From the NCBI GenBank assembly GCA_018292915.2, contig JACVVK020000494.1:145001-209000 (forward strand): a stretch of DNA of 64,000 nt, written 5' to 3'. This document shows positions 12,601-42,171 of this stretch, one piece after another; position 1 is the first letter of the stretch, and every line of letters starts with the position of its first letter. This stretch comes from Batillaria attramentaria (lineage: Eukaryota > Mollusca > Gastropoda > Batillariidae). Position numbers and translations under genes: made by a program. The notes under the pieces were generated by a model. That model saw nothing but the letters and a program-made list of their open reading frames with translations, was not told the origin of the DNA and ran no database searches.

Positions 12601-13242
12601 CGTGGAAGTTCATGGCCACTGTTACGTTGTCATGGTAACTGACGAGTATGATGACAAGGAGTGGACTCTTCTTGATGAACTGCAGAAAGCGTGAGTTCAC
12701 ACAAATTGACATTGTATTTATATTCTGACAACCAGCGTGCCAACGACATTAATTTAGTTTCACGGTAAAAGTGAGTTGGACAGACGTGTTCAGAAAAAAA
12801 AAAACCCTAGAAAATTAACCGGGCACCTCATTTATTGAAACTATAACTCGCCGATGCATTGGCTGATATTTTTTTATGCATTAATTCATATCTTTCATTG
12901 TTTCAGTTATTTCTGTAGTTCAAATGTGGTCACTGGAGACTGAACTTCTTTTCGCTTTGTATGCTATCAAAGTAACGAAGTGTCATCATCATGTAGTTCA
13001 AAATTATTGTTTTGCTCACCATTACTCTGTTGTAGACACCTCAACTCACGTCTTCAGATTATCCCTGTTCACAGTCACCTTGAGGCAGCTGGCGCTATGG
13101 TGGACATTGCAAAGGTAAAATTAGGACTCATGTTTAGATTTTGGGTACTACGTTTCCACACTGCTGTAAGTAATTGTTATATTCTCCAGGCTGTTTGTCG
13201 GACCTCCAACCAAGCTATTAATTCATGCAAAGCTGTTTTACC

Positions 13243-13340
<98 letters not shown>

Positions 13341-13974
13341 ACTGCCATACTGGACTGCTTCATTCACTACTGATGATGTTCACTTGGTGCTCAGTTTTTA
13401 TACGATTTTTTTTGTGTGTGTTTTTTTTTTTTTTTAGCTGCAGTGTCGGCCTCTAGCGGAAAAGATGCGGGGACGATTCTGTGGATTGTTAAATCGACTG
13501 TTGCTGGAAGATACGGGACCACGCCTTCTTGCTCAACTTGGATTAGATTCCCATCGTATCCTCCATGTTGAACAAGATCATTCAGTTCTGTGTCTGGTAT
13601 GAAAGCAGTTGATCAGAAGTCAGTCTTTTCAGTGGAATGTTTATCAACAAACCGTTCTTGTTCTTGTGGTGATGGTCTGTGATAGGGCTTTTCCATATTG
13701 TGTGTTTGTTTTAAATCTCCATGATGATGTAAATTCATTTTCCGTTTTAATGCTAGCTATGGATTGGCGTTACGTTGTGGCATCGACACTAGAATGTTAT
13801 CTATCATGTTATACCGCTGTTTAACCTTGACCTTGTTCAGAGATTCAACTGGTGCAGGATGGGATAGGCAGCATGGCACAACTGGCACGTGCTAACACTG
13901 ATGAGCTCATGGACTGTGGTCTTGATCAGGATACCGCCTTGAGACTTGTCCAGTTTTTGGCGCAATCAAATTAA
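9657..13974 (+). CDS. SPO16: SPO16-like meiotic crossover (ZMM) protein, six exons
   Basis: The predicted product has 234 residues. Exons: 9657-9764, 11459-11583, 12589-12690, 13036-13114, 13438-13596, 13843-13974. All introns are GT-AG and phases agree. The start ATG precedes a poly-Gln run (residues 3-9). The signature SVIFPMSSVAFF, then KFVEVHGHCYVVM with EW, then RLQIIPVHSHLEAA (about residues 117-130) follows vertebrate C1orf146/SPO16 block for block. In that family SPO16 pairs with SHOC1 as an XPF-ERCC1-like complex acting on meiotic recombination intermediates. The C-terminal GSMAQLARANTDELMDCGL region (about 198-231) looks like a helix-hairpin-helix half, as in that fold. Two acceptors are less certain: exon 2 (weak pyrimidine tract) and exon 6, where the second AG of CAGAG must be used to stay in frame. 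Function is inferred from homology recognised by eye. Confidence 0.85.
9958..11405. repeat. 302-bp-period array rich in TCAAGGTCA half-sites (SPO16 intron 1)
   Basis: The array alternates two related units of about 151 bp. Sequence at 10162, 10464 and 10766 recurs at 302-bp steps, as does 10318, 10621 and 10923. Shared blocks include TTTTCTCAGAA, GACATCAAACTTTG and GATAGACA. Almost every unit carries TGACCTTGA and/or TCAAGGTCA. The left edge has GTGTGTCTGTCT simple repeat. The ends carry CTCACTTGTG and CTCACAAGTGAG. Nothing coding is present. Confidence 0.85.
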
Positions 13975-14177
13975 TACTATCTGAAGCCTGAACACGAGGG
14001 AGCAATTTACTGTATCTTTGGACTGTGTTGTATGGTGTTTAGCATACGTGTATTTCGGGAGTTGTGATTTTGTTGTTGGCGTTACACGTACTGTTTTGTT
14101 TTTCAAGGGTTTTTTTTAGTGTGTTGGAGACTTATCAGATGGACCGATTTTTTTCTTTTTACAGTAAAGTGAATCCT

Positions 14178-14183
14178 ATTAAA
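14178..14183 (+). promoter_or_regulatory. Candidate poly(A) signal ATTAAA for SPO16
   Basis: ATTAAA lies about 200 bases after the SPO16 stop codon and just before the converging SPOP 3' region. Confidence 0.4.
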
Positions 14184-15427
14184 ATTAATTGTGCAGTTCC
14201 CTCTCGCTATCCTTGACCACTTCGTGAACATTCTTTTGTTCTTTGAACTCTCTCTCCCCCCCTCTTGCACACAAACACTTCTTATCTCTTCGTATGAACT
14301 AATTTATTAAATCTGTACAGATCATAAAGTGGTAAATAGCATAGCAGTACATAGGAACATGAGATTGTATACAGTGAAGCAAGCAATTTGGTTTAAACTG
14401 GGGAAACAAAAAATAATCACATTGGCAATGGGAACATTTGTAACAGGGGGGCTAAGGAAGAAAACAAAAATTAAATACACATCCAGTCCAATTCTCCAGC
14501 CTACTTTTGCATTATGTCAGGCAATGTTAAACACTCACATACACGCATAAAATGTTCACATTAATCCCATACACACGTCTCATGGTTTTGTCAATGAAAA
14601 AGTCATGAGGAAAAAACAAAAACAAACAAAAAACCAACAAAATGAGATACATACGTGTTCATTTACTAGTATTACTTGGTCTGACCAGAGACATGTTTCA
14701 ATACATGTACATCTCTAGTGTTGTAAAGCAAATTGAGAATGTGATCACCTCAATCTCATTCCATGTGCTCAAGACAAGTTCATGAAACAATGTTATCTGC
14801 AGTAATAACAGCCATGTACTCCTGGTTTTCAAAGACAATGTTGGAGCCACCTAGGAAATGCAACTTCACACTAAAATTCTTCCACAAATTTTATGCGTAA
14901 CAGTCGGCCATATTTTCACAAATTCAATTCTGAGAAAACAGAGGAGTACCGATCCTGATTTCAGCACCTTTCCGACATGCCATCTTTCTGTTATAGTGGG
15001 TCATATGCACTGTTTATCTAGAAATGGATCGAAAACATGGTTTATACTGACTGTAGGAAACATAGACCCTTTAGAAGTAAAAATATCAAACCCGTAAATA
15101 ATAAAATAAGGGTACTGTCAGACAGATTTTATTTCAAGTACATGCATCATATTCTTCTTTTCAAAAGGCCGTCACCAGAAATGAAAACAGCATACCACTT
15201 CATTTCTGGTTTTGGAAAAATGTTGGGTCAAACAGTCAATGTTTGTTCATTAGAGAAAAAAGGACAAAAGAAAAATCTGTGGCACTGAAAAAAAAATCAG
15301 AAATCCAATAATAGATCACAACACACAAATATATATATGTGAATATGAAAACTCCACAATCTTTTTTTAGCCAGTGAATCATACTGTACATGTACACATA
15401 CAACACCTGAACTTGCAAAAGGGAAGT

Positions 15428-15428
<1 letters not shown>

Positions 15429-15460
<32 letters not shown>
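15429..15460. repeat. 32-base poly-G tract
   Basis: An uninterrupted run of about 32 G, which is C on the SPOP sense strand. Confidence 0.9.
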
Positions 15461-15463
<3 letters not shown>

Positions 15464-16026
15464 GTTAGGGATGAAAATATGGACATCAACAATCACCTAC
15501 AGTACAGATGAGGAATGGTAGTAGGCGATATGAGATGGGGGAGGGAAACTGAGAGCAGAAGACAGAGAGAAGGGAAGCATTTGAACACTCAACCAATCTG
15601 CTACTCACTGATCCTATGTTTACCTCACTAACCTGCCTGCCATTTTGCACCCCCCCTCCCCCCCATTCATTCACCAATATTGTTTTCTTTGTCTATGAAT
15701 CCAGTCAGTGTATGAGTGTAAACTGTTTCAATCCCCATCCCATGTTCCATTCCCTCATATTTTACTTCTCCATAGGAAGAACAGTTCCAGCTTGCACCAT
15801 TTTCATACGAACACTGAACAATACTAAAACAAAGGCAAAGTGCAGGACAGTCTACAGTTCAGCTCCAAAAATCACGTGCTGTCTGGTGCACAGCTCGGGC
15901 TACTGACAGCACACAGGTACCTCAAGTTTGTGGTGGATGTTTCAGGCTGAGCTGATGAGGTCCATGAGAGTCATATCTGTGTCTGGCTAAACCAAATGTA
16001 CATAATTATGTACTTGGGTGTGTCCG

Positions 16027-16320
16027 TAAGGGCCGCTGCTACACGTTGCCAGGATTGGTACTTGCAGGGCTGGCAACCCTAATTAAATCGCTGGCGGCCA
16101 GCTGGCAAATCCCCCTTGCCGGTGCTGGCGCGGGAATAGAAAGCCGTTCTATTTTTCCTGGCAGCCAGCTAGCCACAGGCAGCCCGTACAGCCAACTGAC
16201 CAATCACTGCCCAAATCTTGCAACGCCGCAGGCTGCGTGTGCCGCGGAACACTTGCCCGCCAGCAGGCAGCCGAGTACGGCAACATGCAGACTGGCAGTC
16301 GTGTAACCGTGCGCTTTAAG
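16027..16320. repeat. GC-rich block with approximate terminal inverted repeats
   Basis: A 290-bp GC-rich island in AT-rich surroundings, full of CCAGC/GCTGG palindromes. The left edge AAGGGCCGCTGCTACACG and the reverse complement of the right edge, AAAGCGCACGGTTACACG, agree approximately and both lead into TGCCAG. It may be a small DNA element. The evidence is modest. Confidence 0.35.
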
Positions 16321-19300
16321 CATCAGGCAAGTGAAGGGAGTAAGGGGGAGGGGGGGGGGACAGGAAGCTCCACTACCAACTTACTTCATTCACTATCACA
16401 CTGACAAACATGTCTGCTGTGATGCAAACGGGTATGACTTTTTGTTGTTTGTGCTGAAGGATGAAAATGGACGATTCCACAGAGGCATGTTTCAAATATA
16501 TCCGCTACCTCACAACTGAGAATTTTCAGCCAAAGCGCAAAAAAGTAATACTTGTACCACAGAAAACCATTTCTGAAGACATCATGAGTAGAAAATTGTC
16601 AGAGGTAGAGAGAGATGAACCACTTGTTCTGCAAAACATGGTACAGAGGGGCAACGTTTACACAATGCTGCACCGGCTTCTGAAGTACAGATCTACCATG
16701 ATTGCCAAATTTCGATTATCAAAATGCATGCATGACATTCATAGGAAATTAAACTGGTTCTAACCCACACAGCACAGTCATTGCTAATTGTGCATTGTAT
16801 CGGAAAGCACAGTCTGTGCTGTTTGCAACTTGTGTGCAGGTTTGACTGAACTATACACGTAGTATTGAAGCACCACTTTATTATAATTATTACTTGCATT
16901 TCATTGTGTACAAACGATCAAACTGTGCAGCCTATGTCACAATACCTCATCATTACTTTGTACATCACGCACTAACATGAATTCATGTTGCGTCACATCA
17001 ATGACAGAAAATCTAAAGCCAGACAGCAAAGACTTAGTGCCCACCCCCCCAAAAAAAATCCAATTTTTTTTCACCTCAGTACCTTCATAACAAGACCCAG
17101 CAACAGTGTACACACTCAAGGACACTGAAAGTAGACAGCAGTGTGCACACTTAGGACTACTATTTACTACTACTAAGTACCGACCGAAAGTGCAACCAGA
17201 AACACAGGAGGTAGAAAACGCAACAAGAAACAGCTCAGACAAATACTGGTGAAAACGTACTATTGCTCCCCAACCCACACAGTGGGAAGTAGGCTCTAGT
17301 TTATTTTTAAACTGAACAGGAACCCGCTGAACCCAAACAATGCCTCAGCATCCGAAATCATTTCCTACCAAGGTTCACTGCGCCCAAACTCATCTACCAT
17401 GTAACAAGTGCATGGATAATTTTCAGCAGCACACTTCCCAGCACTCTCTCTCTTTAAAAAAGCAAAAAAAAATAATCTATATCGGCTTCATCACAGCAAA
17501 AATATGAAGCACATGACAATGAGGGGGAAAAAACAAAAACAACAGGTACCCAAACACAAACAGCTAGCCACTGATGCAACACAAGATTGCTTCTCAAAGA
17601 CGTCATTGTATCCTCAGCTGGTAATGCGTGACAGAAACAAGCCTCAAAGAGAATACTATTTTTACATTACAATCTTTCTTAAAATCAAACAAACAGAAAC
17701 TTTCACTAAAACCCCAAAAGATATCACAACCCCTCAACCCCTCATACATATATATTATTTCACTATGCACATGCCCCCCCCCCCCCCTAACCAAAAAAAA
17801 AAAAAAGTCTGGCATACTTGTACATACTTGTACTGTAGTTAACATACAACTGAAAAACCTGAAGCATCCTAATTATTTGTAAAAACAAAAAGCGCACATG
17901 TATACATGCGTATTTTTTTAGCAAACAATGCAAGCAAAAAGAAAAAAAAAAGTCTGTCAATGCAATGTTTAGAAGTGGAATCAAATAATATAAACTAATA
18001 CACACTCAAAACTGAACGCACACTTCACCACAGTCTCAGGAACCATTGTTAACTGATGCAATGTTATAAAGCATATAAAACTGCAGGTTACTCTAAACTT
18101 TATTACAAGAAAATGAAGCACTGCTAAATCCCCTAATGTTAGCTGCTACTGGAAAAAATACATGAAAAAGGAGGGATGTGTGCCCAAGCATTTGTATACA
18201 TGTACATCTAACTTCTAAGTATGTGCACATTCTGAACCTAAAACCTGTTTTGCTGCATTGAAATCACGGTGAGTACTATCTGTCTGTCTCTTTCACACAC
18301 ACACACGCACGCACACACACACACACACGCGCGCGCGCGTACACACACACACACACACTGATCAGCTGCGGCAAGCATACAAAAAATATGAAAACATCAA
18401 GCTATACAATTTGTTCATCAAAAATGCCTGTTCGGAAAAGTATATTACACTGCATACAGAAAAGTTTCAATCCGATGTGGACGAAGACTTATGTGACAGT
18501 CATTTTATCTCAATTTTACCTTCGAACTAAACAGTACCACCCCCTGCTATCAAATTTGAGTTATTAAATTAGAGTGTACTATACAGCACAATGTTTTTTC
18601 CCTCGCTCTGCGTGTGCCTTGCAAACAGTTCTAAGCACTAATAATTTAAGATGCTTGAACGTTCCATGCTGATCAAGTAGGAGTAACACCTTCATATGAT
18701 CTAGGAGAAAAAGTACAGATCGGACACTGTAAATAAATTATGTAAACATTTTTTTCCATTCATCTGAACTAACGTACATTGTTTGTGGTAGCTAATGACT
18801 ACAGGTTAACAAAACCACACACATAATGAGATTACCAATAGGTTTAATTCTCTCATGAAAGATAAATTTACAAACAGTACATGGCAATGCGTGAATAACA
18901 ACCAACAATGTATGCATACTTGTTGACAGAACAAGGAACATAATTAGAATAAATTATACATTTGGAACTATACATGCACTGTAGGATGGTGGACTAATTC
19001 TAACGAACATCCCCTACGAGAGGGAGAAAGCTATGATTTTGGAAGAAAAGCTTTTGGCGCAGTTTCTCGTGAAAACAAAAGCGGAATGCTGACGTTTAGC
19101 CAACTGATTATAATTGTACAACACTTATAAATAAAAATTTACATAAATTTATGATTTACAAATGACATACTGCTCTACCATAATACTTCTGTACTTACAA
19201 TTGAATGCAAAGTCCTGTCTACCGGTAACCTATAGATCTATACCAGCTTGTAATTGCCAATACCATACAATCACATTATGTTAACTCCTGCAGCTGGTAG

Positions 19301-20209
19301 TGATTGTTGCAATATGTGTAGCAAATATCACTAATGAAAGCTTTGGTTTCAGTCTAAGTACTCTCAAAAGTACTCCACGTCCTAAAAAAAAACCTAGATT
19401 TTATAAAATGTTGTTTTAAGTATTTTGTACAATTCATACCAATCATGGAAAGCGCCTGAGGCCATCAACACCATCAAGTTTTGCCCTAACGTGCTAGCAA
19501 TAAGCAGCACGCCAATAAGATGCCGTCCAATGCTGATTATCAATGTTGCAGTATGCACTGCTAGCTCTTTGCCATTTTCAGTTTTTGATTGGTGGGCCTG
19601 TGTAAGTATGAAAGAAAAAGAGCTGAGAAAATGCTTTGTCTCACTTGGCCTTTCAGTTTCAGTGTCTGACAGCTCTGCCAGAAGTCATTCCTACACTTGT
19701 TAAGAAACCTCTTTTCAGCTGTGTTCCTGAGCTAAACTTGTGGACGAGTTGCATACTACATGACAGTTAACACAATTTACTACATACCGTCAGGATGCAT
19801 GAAGTAAGCATCAATTTTTTTGCTTATTAATTTATAATCTGTCTGGTGTGAAGGATGACCCATCAGAATCAGAAATGGAAACACCAAAATTCGCTATAAC
19901 GCATAGAATGATAGATCCTGACGCAGAAGTAAAAGTAAAACTAGAAGCCACACCCACTGCAGAAAACTGAAACTGAAAGCTAGTCACAAAAAAAAAAGAA
20001 GGTAGAGCAGAGCATTTGCTGACAAGATGCTGGAAGTGGAACAAGCAACAACACTATTTTCCAGTGCAATAAGCCAATTCAGCTCAGAGATAGTGTTACA
20101 CTTAGCAACCACACTCTCTGCATGCCCAGTGAGGGCGAGGCTGGTAAATTACTAAATATCATTGATAGCTTATGTCGAGTCAGTCCAGACCAATAATATC
20201 GCAGCTAAA

Positions 20210-20320
20210 AAGTGTCATACCAATCATGGAAAGCGTCTGAGGCCATCAACACCATCAAGTTTAGCCCTAATGTGCTAGCAATAAGCAGCACGCCAATAAG
20301 ATGCCTTCCGTATGACACTT
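20210..20320. repeat. 111-bp unit with 11-bp perfect inverted ends; paralogue at 19432-19522
   Basis: AAGTGTCATAC at 20210-20220 and GTATGACACTT at 20310-20320 bracket about 90 bp. That core also occurs at about 19432-19522 with a handful of substitutions, where the inverted ends are not preserved. It fits a miniature inverted-repeat unit, or a local duplication of one. Confidence 0.55.
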
Positions 20321-21174
20321 AAAAGTAAAGCATGTTCACAACTCAGTAACCCTGACAGTCTACTGGAGACTGTGCTGCATACACAAAAACAGCTGGGAAG
20401 GGTACTGTTGTCTTTATTTACTGTCTGAACTAGTAAAAGCCAGGTGTACCAAAATACATACAATACATGTATTGTAACTTTTGACTAGTTGGTAGCAAAA
20501 TTGCCTATTCCTAGTTCTGCTCCTACCTAACCATGTAAGCTAAGATGTGAAAACGAAACTGTAAAAACTAGAAGACAGAAAAAAAAAAAAAAAAATGAAA
20601 AGCATGCCCACGCAGTAAACCTACTATCAATGTTATTCTTATGTGCTCCTGATTCAACAGAACATAGAAGTGTGTATAGGAAATGACCCTGCGGATCAGA
20701 TTTTGCATCAGAGACGAGGAGGGAAACACTCAGACAGGTCAAAGGGTTGCAGGTTGCAGGTACAACGGCTTGTGCAGTCATGCGTATCCATGGCACAAGT
20801 TCAGAGTTGAAGGGGGACTCGCCTGCTTGGAGGATGAAGCTTGCCGATGAGGATCAAAATACACGCATTCACGTCCACTCCATAATGCACACCACCACGT
20901 AAGATCCACTGCGTACACACAGAGAATAATTTTTTCCTGTCCACTGCCAGGCAATGGCAGCAAGTTCATCCGTCTTCCATCCAAAGCACATAGGAGGCAA
21001 ATCTGTTCAGAGTCCACCACAAGGGAAGTTAATCCTTTGAATGTTCAACACATGGGAGATTACTCTGAGTCCGCCGCTCAATGTCAAGTGTGCCTCCTCC
21101 CTACACAATATTTTATAAAGATCACATCACGAATGTGTCCACCACTGTCTGTCAATCCCAAGCACAACAATGTC

Positions 21175-29720
<8,546 letters not shown>

Positions 29721-31124
29721 CCTCGAGTTGTCCGGAGACGAGGATGTCTCTCGCTCCCCCGTGTCCGTCAGCTTGGCTGCTTGAAAGGTGTCAAGTATCA
29801 GCCCAAGGCCACGGAGTGCTTACGCCAGGATGCAGAAATTTCAAGTTGATTTCTGTCTCTGAAACAAATAGCGTCATACCTGAAATCTTCCGTCAACACT
29901 TGACAGGATGTTACAATAATGGTGCAGAGCTTGCACTGATAGTTGTCAATGAACTGTGACAACAGTTAAAACACACCTAGCTGGCAAAGCATGTGAGTGT
30001 AGGCAGGACAGGCACGGAAATAAGTCTGTACGTCTAAAAGTTTGTCTCTATTAATGCTTTAAATTACAATAGGTCATTATTATATCATTGGCAATGTTTT
30101 GATGGAGACAGAAAATTCTCAGCCCTTGGACTCACACCTCGTGCACAGAGAACAGCTGAAAATACACAAACTGACATGAAATGCTGCCACCGTACAAATA
30201 AACGGCTGGGTTTTTTGTGATGGTGATGTCTCTCAAAATTTCGTATGCTAACTACACGTACCACAGACTGACAGAGTGTAAGAAATGACGTACGGTGCGA
30301 TCACATAACATCCGCTTTTTCCAAATGAACGTCTTGTCAGTCATCACCCTAGGAGTGACCACAGGACACGTTTCGATACACAAATTTCATTATCAGTTTC
30401 GGATATGGCACATATATAGATGGACTTGTTAACCAATTATTCTGACGAAAGCTATGAAGAATGAGATTTAAAAAAATAAAGGAAAGAAATCTTTATGTAG
30501 GCTGTGTCTCAAGTGTAGGTCGAGGACCCAGGCACAACCTGCCAGATTTCGGTCCCGGCCATTCGCCACCAAACCCAAGAGTAAACACGTAAAAGATATA
30601 AAGAAAAGTTGACAGTTTCTTACAGTGCAAATTTCAATGACTCATTTCTGCATCAAAGGCACTTCTGGAAAAGAAAATGAAACGTTCCGACACAAAGAAT
30701 TGCAAGAACGTCACCGTCTCTGCCTCAGTCAGACTTGGGACAGGCAAGCGCATGCGCATCGGCCGACATAAAAAGTTTACCGTCGAGCGAGGCTTTGGCC
30801 TATATAATCTCTAACCCCGAGGCAATTTTATAAGTTGCTGCTTTCCACCATCTGTAAGAGGTTGTCCAACAAGAACTGCAAACGTTCTGAACAATTCGAT
30901 CAATTTGTTCTCATAACCGTTGATTTATCTGGCGATATGCCGTGGCAGGGGGTTGACCTGAAATGTTTTCAGGTCAAGGTCAAGGCCGTCTTTCAGTGCA
31001 GGAAGTTGTGGTCACATGACACCAATGTTGACATCACATGAAGACCACCACTTTTTGCACTAACATAATAAGAAGTGCATCGCATAATCATCTGCAGTCT
31101 GCTCCCCGTATGTGAACTACAGCA
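29721..31124. promoter_or_regulatory. Head-to-head SPOP / RUNDC3 promoter region
   Basis: The start codons of SPOP (minus, 29720) and RUNDC3 (plus, 31125) are 1.4 kb apart and point away from each other. The interval has no coding exon. It should contain both transcription starts and an unseen SPOP 5' UTR exon. A TATATAA at 30801-30807 with downstream pyrimidine-rich sequence would place a RUNDC3 start near 30830. Confidence 0.5.
30801..30807 (+). promoter_or_regulatory. TATA-box-like TATATAA upstream of RUNDC3
   Basis: It lies about 320 bases before the RUNDC3 start codon, with continuous non-coding sequence between. Support is by motif and position only. Confidence 0.35.
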
Positions 31125-41667
<10,543 letters not shown>

Positions 41668-41672
<5 letters not shown>

Positions 41673-42171
41673 CAGAGAGGAGGCGAAAGGTGACAGGGAA
41701 GATATAGCAAGTGGTAGTGACAAAGGAGCTGGGTCTGAGCCTGAAATTCTCAGTCAGGGTTCAGCAGGTGAGGGCTCGGCAGGTGACAGTGAAAAAGGGG
41801 AGGTGTCGGAGCCTGAAGTTCTAAGCCAGGGCTCGGCAGATGAGGGTTCTGCAGGTAGCAGCAATAAAGGAGAGGCTTCTGAGCCAGAAATTCTTAGCCA
41901 GGAATCTGCGGGTGTTGCAGAGGGCAATGCTGTCAGCAGTGACAAGGAGGAGATCTCAGAGCCAGAGATCTTGAGCCAAGACTCAGCAGAGGGAGCAGAG
42001 GGTGATGCGGACAGCAGGAACAAGGGGGAGACGCCTGAACAGAATGTCACCCAGGTGCAGGAAACGGCAGGTGACCGGGATGGTACTGGTAGTGGCAGTG
42101 ACTCAAGTGGTTCAGATGTCACCAAGGACGCTTGGGATATGCTAAGTGATGCTAATCATGAAAGCAGTTAG
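41668..42171 (+). other. RUNDC3: Out-of-frame continuation of the RUNDC3 acidic tail
   Basis: Directly after the stop at 41670, the +1 frame stays open for 167 codons. It continues the same repeat style: SDREEAKGDREDIASGSDKG, then SEPEILSQGSA-type units about four times, ending in DAWDMLSDANHESS and TAG at 42169-42171. The break lies at GGCAAGTGAC, where the repeat pattern predicts GGCAGTGAC, so one extra A explains it. Either the assembly has an error here, or the allele is truncated by about 166 residues. Confidence 0.75.

Larger units (their letters stand above)
14285..21174 (-). other. 6.9-kb non-coding stretch, possible SPOP 3' UTR
   Basis: No exon of any gene is recognisable downstream of the SPOP stop for almost 7 kb. 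No SINE or LINE copy is visible, unlike the introns. A minus-strand AATAAA (TTTATT at 14303-14308) sits at the far end, just beyond the SPO16 terminus. This fits one long 3' UTR, but without transcripts it is only inference. The stretch includes a 32-base poly-G run, (AC)n at about 18296-18357, a GC-rich block at about 16027-16320 and a duplicated block at 19432 and 20217. Confidence 0.35.

Noticed and set aside
15998..16013. Perfect 16-bp palindrome GTACATAATTATGTAC sharing GTACATAA with the 17-bp box
   Set aside because: Isolated AT-rich palindrome with no repetition. The shared half is too short to link it to the array.
16461..16763. 100-codon plus-strand frame (LVPQKTISEDIMSRKL)
   Set aside because: Composition is protein-like, but there is no recognisable family, splice support or second copy. 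It lies in the region convergent with SPOP.
19425..19703. 92-codon plus-strand frame
   Set aside because: It overlaps a duplicated non-coding block and has no family match or splice context.
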